DNA from: an uncultured Acetobacter sp.
Lineage (GTDB): Bacteria; Pseudomonadota; Alphaproteobacteria; Acetobacterales; Acetobacteraceae
Reading direction: 5' to 3'
Length of the DNA: 10,421 bases
NCBI RefSeq assembly: GCF_937875265.1
Contig: NZ_CALLXM010000095.1
Coordinates: 1 to 10,421 of the forward strand
Part shown: positions 6,650 to 10,421 of the stretch, piece by piece
Layout: the number at the start of each line of letters is the position of its first letter
Position numbering within the stretch: the first letter of the stretch is position 1
Notes under the pieces: model-generated
What the model was told of the DNA's origin: nothing
Databases searched by the model: none
Seen by the model: only the letters and a program-made list of their open reading frames with translations
Position numbers and translations under genes: made by a program

Positions 6650-8812
6650 ATGCCCACTGTAAACAGACCTGGGTTTCACAAGACTGAAACTGCCATCCTG
6701 CGTGTGCGCCTTCTGGGGCATATGGATGTAACGTCTCTTGCCGATAAATCACTGCTTCCCAATGGTACAAAAACCAAAGGGCTGCTGGCTATTCTTGCAT
6801 TATCTGACCGGCGCCCGGTGGCCCGCACACGGCTGGCTGAACTGCTGTGGAGCCAGCGGTCCTCAGAGCAGGCCCGAGCATCCCTACGGCAGGAGATTCA
6901 CCGCCTGCAGGAAACCCTAAGCCCTCTGGGCGTGCCGGTTCTGGATGTGCAGCGTCAGTCTCTGGCCCTGCTGCCGGGGCTGACCAGCGTGGACGCTGAA
7001 CGGTTTCTGACCTGCACACCGGGTAACGTGTTGAATCTGCCTGAAGCTCCGCCGCCTTTGCTGGAAAATCTGACTGCTGTGGATCCGGCCTTTACCCTTT
7101 TGCTGACAGAGCAACGCGCCCGCCTGCGCCAGCATATCCTGCACCAGCTGGAAGCCTTGCTGGCCACCACGCCGGAACCCTCAACCGCACGAGATGCAGC
7201 CCGCCGCCTGCTGCGTATGGAGCCTTTGCATGAGGCCGCATGGCGTGCACGCATATTCTCGGAAACGCTATGTGGTGAGCAAGGGGCTGCCCTTCTGAGT
7301 GCAGAAACCTGCATCCGCGCCTTTCAGGAAGCCGTTGGCGCGCCTCCAGGCGAGGAAACGATGCGGCTGATTTCTGAAATTCGCAACACACATTATAAAG
7401 CCGTCAAACCCGTTAGTCAGATGGAAGAACGGCGCTTGCCGCGCTGGGCGGAAACCGGCCCAGCTGAGCCTGAAATATCCGCCTCAACCCGTGCCCCGCT
7501 GCATGGCAGCAGACATATCAGCACGCTGGTCTTTTTTTCCTGTCCTGGCAGCATAACGGACCAGGCCGTAACCTGTCTTGCTGAAGATTTTCGGGATGAG
7601 CTGTGCCTGTCCATGGCCCGGCACGATATTCTTGACGTTATTATGCTTCCGCAACGCTTTCCTGCGACCACGCCGGAGGATCTGGAAATCTTCCAGCAGA
7701 AGGGCACGGACTTCATCCTCAGCATCACCCTCACGTCCCAGCAGGATGGTAAACCACATCTGACTCTTCAGGCGTTTGATACCCGGCTGAACGGGGCCAT
7801 TGTCTGGGGATACCGGCTGGCCTTTACGCAGGAAAACCTGATCCGCCTCTCCAACCGCGTTTCTTCCGTGCTGGTCTGGACCCTGCTGTTAACGGAATCC
7901 CGCCGTCTGGGTAGCAAACCATTGGCCGAACTGGCCCCTATTGGCATGGCCCTGCGAGCCTTCAATCTCAGCCTGCGGAATGACCCGGCCATAAGCCATT
8001 CCATTGATGATCTGCTGCATCAGGCAGAAGCCCGCGCACCAGAAGAAGCTTTCATTCTGTTTGTGCATGCTCACCACCTGCTACTGCGCTCCTTTGAGCA
8101 ATGGGACACCCCTGTTGCCAGCCTGATGGCCCCCATTATGGAACTGATGCGCAAGAACCTTGCTCTTGTGCCTACCAGCGTAAACGCGCGGTATCTATTG
8201 GCTGTAAGCCTGCTTTATATGCACCGGCGAGAAGAAGCCTTCGCCCTGCTCCAGCAGATGAAGGCAGAAATGCCAGACCCACGGGACAGTCTCTTCCTTT
8301 TGCTGGAAGGGCTCTATGCCCTGACCGGCGGGGACGTGACGGCCGCTGCGCAAATCTACACAGAGTTTTTTGATATGGTGCCGTTCATGCCGCTGACGAC
8401 ATCGGCAGACCCCAACCTTATCATGTCCTGCTTTCTCGCGGGCCATCATGCTGTTGCACTGTGCAAGGCGCGCAACATGCTGATCACCAACCCGAATCGT
8501 ACTGCTATATTACTTCCGGCTCTGGCTGCTGCTTCCGTCCTAAACCAGCATGATCTGGTGGAAGAATATGCCGAGCGCCTCAGTCTGCTTCAACCAGATC
8601 TGACTACAGCGCGCATTGAAGCCCATTATGCGTATCTGCCCCCGCATCTGGTGAAAGTGGTGATAGAGGCTCTGAAAAAAGGTGGCGTCCTGCGTGATGA
8701 CCTCGCCCAGCTCAGCACTCCGCCTACAGAGAGCGCAAGCAGACGCTTGGCGGGATTGCCCCGACAGGATATGAAGAGAACCAAGACCCATTCGACCATG
8801 AACCGGACCTGA
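6650..8812 (+). CDS. SARP/BTAD-type transcriptional regulator with C-terminal TPR-like region
   Basis: Predicted cytoplasmic DNA-binding regulator of 720 residues. Residues about 17-115 read as an OmpR-like winged helix (VRLLGHMDV, KTKGLLAILALS, RTRLAELLWSQRSSEQARASLRQEIHRL), the typical SARP start. About 115-250 is a BTAD bundle (LTEQRARLRQHILHQLEALL, DAARRLLRMEPLHEAAWRA, AFQEAVGAPPGEETMRL). About 288-420 resembles the TolB-N-like module found with CadC/HilA-type and adenylate-cyclase-type proteins (LAEDFRDELCLSMARHDIL, GTDFILSITL, LTLQAFDTRLNGAIVWGYRL). The remainder to about 690 is helical and TPR-like. No receiver domain, kinase or membrane segment is visible, so its signal is unknown. 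No strong Shine-Dalgarno precedes ATG 6650. It is preceded by a repeat-bearing AT-rich leader. Target genes cannot be told from the sequence. Confidence 0.8.
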   Translation: MPTVNRPGFHKTETAILRVRLLGHMDVTSLADKSLLPNGTKTKGLLAILALSDRRPVARTRLAELLWSQRSSEQARASLRQEIHRLQETLSPLGVPVLDVQRQSLALLPGLTSVDAERFLTCTPGNVLNLPEAPPPLLENLTAVDPAFTLLLTEQRARLRQHILHQLEALLATTPEPSTARDAARRLLRMEPLHEAAWRARIFSETLCGEQGAALLSAETCIRAFQEAVGAPPGEETMRLISEIRNTHYKAVKPVSQMEERRLPRWAETGPAEPEISASTRAPLHGSRHISTLVFFSCPGSITDQAVTCLAEDFRDELCLSMARHDILDVIMLPQRFPATTPEDLEIFQQKGTDFILSITLTSQQDGKPHLTLQAFDTRLNGAIVWGYRLAFTQENLIRLSNRVSSVLVWTLLLTESRRLGSKPLAELAPIGMALRAFNLSLRNDPAISHSIDDLLHQAEARAPEEAFILFVHAHHLLLRSFEQWDTPVASLMAPIMELMRKNLALVPTSVNARYLLAVSLLYMHRREEAFALLQQMKAEMPDPRDSLFLLLEGLYALTGGDVTAAAQIYTEFFDMVPFMPLTTSADPNLIMSCFLAGHHAVALCKARNMLITNPNRTAILLPALAAASVLNQHDLVEEYAERLSLLQPDLTTARIEAHYAYLPPHLVKVVIEALKKGGVLRDDLAQLSTPPTESASRRLAGLPRQDMKRTKTHSTMNRT

Positions 8813-8840
8813 CCCTGCGCAGCGGCAGGCCGGGGAACAT

Positions 8841-8862
8841 CGGCGCCCCGCCGCCGAAGGAG
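8841..8862 (+). promoter_or_regulatory. GC hairpin next to Shine-Dalgarno of the DUF3576 gene
   Basis: CGGCG (8841-8845) pairs with CGCCG (8849-8853) around CCC, just before AAGGAG at 8857-8862. The AAGGAG is 13 bases from ATG 8876, longer than ideal. No T tract follows, so it is not an intrinsic terminator, and read-through from the regulator gene is possible. Confidence 0.3.
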
Positions 8863-8875
8863 CCGTATCGACATT

Positions 8876-9415
8876 ATGCCACGTCGTCTCATGCCCTGCC
8901 CTCCCGTTTCCGGTTCTGCCTTTAGCGGCTCACGGCCTGCTTTCTGGCTGGCTGGCGTTGCCCTTTCCGGCCTGCTGTTGCTGCCCGGCTGCTCCAGCGG
9001 CCCACGCACCAGTCGTGATCTGACTGCCCCGCGCAACCATCTTCTGCATGAAGACCGGGGCGCATCAGGTGGTGAAGATGTGCTGAAAGGCGGCGTAAAC
9101 GCTTATCTGTGGCGCGCCACGCTGGATACGCTGTCCTTCATGCCCGTCGCCACGGCGGATGCTGAAGGCGGCATTATCCTGACGGACTGGTACACTCCGC
9201 CCGCAGCCCACGGGGAACGCTTTAAAATGACGGCGTTCATTCTTGACCGCCGCCTGCGCTCCGATGCACTGCGTCTGACCGTCTTCCGCCAGACCCAGCA
9301 GGGCACCGAGTGGGTGGATACCCCGCCCGCTGCCAATACGGCCTCTGATATTGCGGCCCGCATTCTCTCCCGCGCACGCAAGCTGCGCGCAGATAACGGC
9401 AACCGGGACGACTGA
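8876..9415 (+). CDS. DUF3576 family outer-membrane-type lipoprotein
   Basis: 179 residues; the function of the family is not established. The N-terminus is a lipoprotein signal: hydrophobic FWLAGVALSGLLLLPGC with Cys39 as the lipidation site, then a Ser/Gly-rich tether. The domain from about residue 73 carries the family hallmarks GVNAYLWRATLDTLSFMP and GGIILTDWY, followed by RFKMTAFILDRRLRSDALRLTVFRQ. In many alphaproteobacteria this gene directly precedes leuS, as here (77-base gap). It starts 63 bases after the regulator gene in the same direction. ATG 8876 is preceded by AAGGAG at a long spacing; an in-frame ATG at 8891 would also leave a complete signal peptide, so the exact start is uncertain. 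Confidence 0.85.
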   Translation: MPRRLMPCPPVSGSAFSGSRPAFWLAGVALSGLLLLPGCSSGPRTSRDLTAPRNHLLHEDRGASGGEDVLKGGVNAYLWRATLDTLSFMPVATADAEGGIILTDWYTPPAAHGERFKMTAFILDRRLRSDALRLTVFRQTQQGTEWVDTPPAANTASDIAARILSRARKLRADNGNRDD

Positions 9416-9436
9416 CGTCGCGGCTTTTCCGCCGTT

Positions 9437-9460
9437 CCGGCCCATTATGGGCCGGCTTTT
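9437..9460 (+). terminator. Possible Rho-independent terminator between DUF3576 gene and leuS
   Basis: CCGGCCC (9437-9443) pairs exactly with GGGCCGG (9449-9455) around a five-base loop, followed by CTTTTCC. The stem is strong but the T tract is only four bases, so termination may be partial and leuS may be partly co-transcribed with the lipoprotein gene. Confidence 0.5.
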
Positions 9461-9492
9461 CCTGATTTGAAAAATTCACCCGCGCGAGTTCC

Positions 9493-10421
9493 ATGACACA
9501 GCCTGCCAACACGTCCACCACCCCGGCACAGTCCCCCACGGGGTCTTCCATTGATTTTCAAACCGTTGAGCCCCGGTGGCAGAAGGCGTGGAATGAGGCC
9601 GGTGTATTCACCGTGCCGGACGTTCCCCCGGCAGATCAGCCCAAATACTACGTGCTGGAAATGTTCCCCTACCCCTCCGGCCAGCTCCATATGGGCCATG
9701 TGCGGAACTATGCGCTTGGGGATGTGGTTGCCCGCTACAAACGCGCCCGTGGCTTTGCCGTGCTGCACCCCATGGGGTGGGATGCGTTCGGCCTGCCTGC
9801 GGAAAACGCAGCGCGGGAACGCGGCGTACACCCGCAGGAGTGGACGCTTAAAAATATTGCCGCCATGCGCGCCACCCTCCAGCGCCTTGGCTTCTCCCTG
9901 AACTGGGACCGTGAAATTGCCACCTGCCTGCCGGAATATTACGGCAAGCAGCAGAAGCTGTTTCTGGACTTCCTTCAGGCTGGCCTGGTGGAACGCCGTG
10001 AAAGCTGGGTAAACTGGGACCCGATTGATCAGACCGTGCTGGCCAACGAGCAGGTGGTCGACGGGCGCGGCTGGCGCTCTGGTGCGCTGATTGAAAAAAA
10101 GAAGCTCTCTCAGTGGTTCCTTAAAATCACTGATTTTGCCGAAGACCTTCTGGATGGCCTGAAAACGCTGGACCGCTGGCCGGACCGCGTGCGCACCATG
10201 CAGGAACGCTGGATTGGTCGCTCGGAAGGGGCTCACGTCACCTTCTCCCTGCATCAGCCGCCGCAGGGGCTGGATAGCAATCTGAACGCGGTGGAAGTGT
10301 TTACCACCCGCCCGGATACCCTGTTCGGCATGTCTTTTCTGGCGATCGCGCCGGACCATCCGCTGGCCGCCTATGTTGCGCAGAGCAATAAGGATGCCGC
10401 TGAGTTCGTTGCCGAATGTCG
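9493..10421 (+). CDS. leuS: Leucyl-tRNA synthetase (N-terminal part; 3' end cut by window edge)
   Basis: Class I aminoacyl-tRNA synthetase that charges tRNA-Leu with leucine in the cytoplasm. 309 complete codons of an expected roughly 850-880 are present. The N-terminal catalytic core shows WQKAWNEAGVF, KYYVLEMFPYPSGQLHMGHVRNY with the HIGH-type signature HMGH at 66-69, and HPMGWDAFGLPAENAA. WVNWDPIDQTVLANEQVVDG is the typical LeuRS segment before the editing insertion, and the CP1 editing domain begins near ERWIGRSEGAHV, including the threonine-rich editing motif TTRPDT at 271-276. The KMSKS loop and tRNA-binding domains lie beyond the window. ATG 9493 gives a short extension before the conserved start (DFQTVEPRWQ); its Shine-Dalgarno is weak. 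The frame is intact throughout. Confidence 0.97.
   Translation, partial: MTQPANTSTTPAQSPTGSSIDFQTVEPRWQKAWNEAGVFTVPDVPPADQPKYYVLEMFPYPSGQLHMGHVRNYALGDVVARYKRARGFAVLHPMGWDAFGLPAENAARERGVHPQEWTLKNIAAMRATLQRLGFSLNWDREIATCLPEYYGKQQKLFLDFLQAGLVERRESWVNWDPIDQTVLANEQVVDGRGWRSGALIEKKKLSQWFLKITDFAEDLLDGLKTLDRWPDRVRTMQERWIGRSEGAHVTFSLHQPPQGLDSNLNAVEVFTTRPDTLFGMSFLAIAPDHPLAAYVAQSNKDAAEFVAEC

Noticed and set aside
9445..10359. 304-codon minus-strand frame
   Set aside because: Antisense to leuS, which has clear synthetase signatures; GC-rich genes commonly leave long open antisense frames.

Overview
The window looks like chromosome from an acetic acid bacterium (family Acetobacteraceae, most likely Acetobacter or a close relative). 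Supporting signs are a membrane-anchored PQQ-dependent dehydrogenase of the glucose/quinate/shikimate family, an OprB-type carbohydrate porin, and the alphaproteobacterial neighbour pair DUF3576 lipoprotein - leuS. Genes are moderately GC-rich, while one long intergenic stretch is strikingly AT-rich. No mobile element, CRISPR array, tRNA or rRNA was seen.

Left part (1-4753): an OprB-family porin reads leftward from 1133 and runs off the left edge. A periplasmic-facing quinoprotein dehydrogenase reads rightward from 2251 (or TTG at 2215) to 4692 and ends in a clear Rho-independent terminator. Between them lies about 1.1 kb of AT-rich DNA with no convincing gene. It holds several possible control elements: a terminator-like hairpin and a long inverted repeat in the porin leader, a candidate promoter, and tandem direct repeats before the dehydrogenase. 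A likely joint role is outer-membrane entry of a polyol, sugar or quinate followed by oxidation in the periplasm, with electrons passed to ubiquinone.

Middle part (4754-8812): after a geneless 290-base stretch come an unrecognised basic protein of 86 residues, a lipoprotein lytic transglycosylase with a C-terminal SPOR domain (cell-wall remodelling), and a 720-residue SARP/BTAD-type regulator. The regulator's leader carries a perfect 10-bp inverted repeat plus a third half-site, a good candidate operator.

Right part (8813-10421): a DUF3576 outer-membrane-type lipoprotein is followed by leuS, the leucyl-tRNA synthetase, which is cut by the right edge.

I did not find a clearly new biological system. 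The items most worth a second look are the SARP-type regulator with its repeat-bearing leader, and the divergent porin/quinoprotein locus with its long structured intergenic region.
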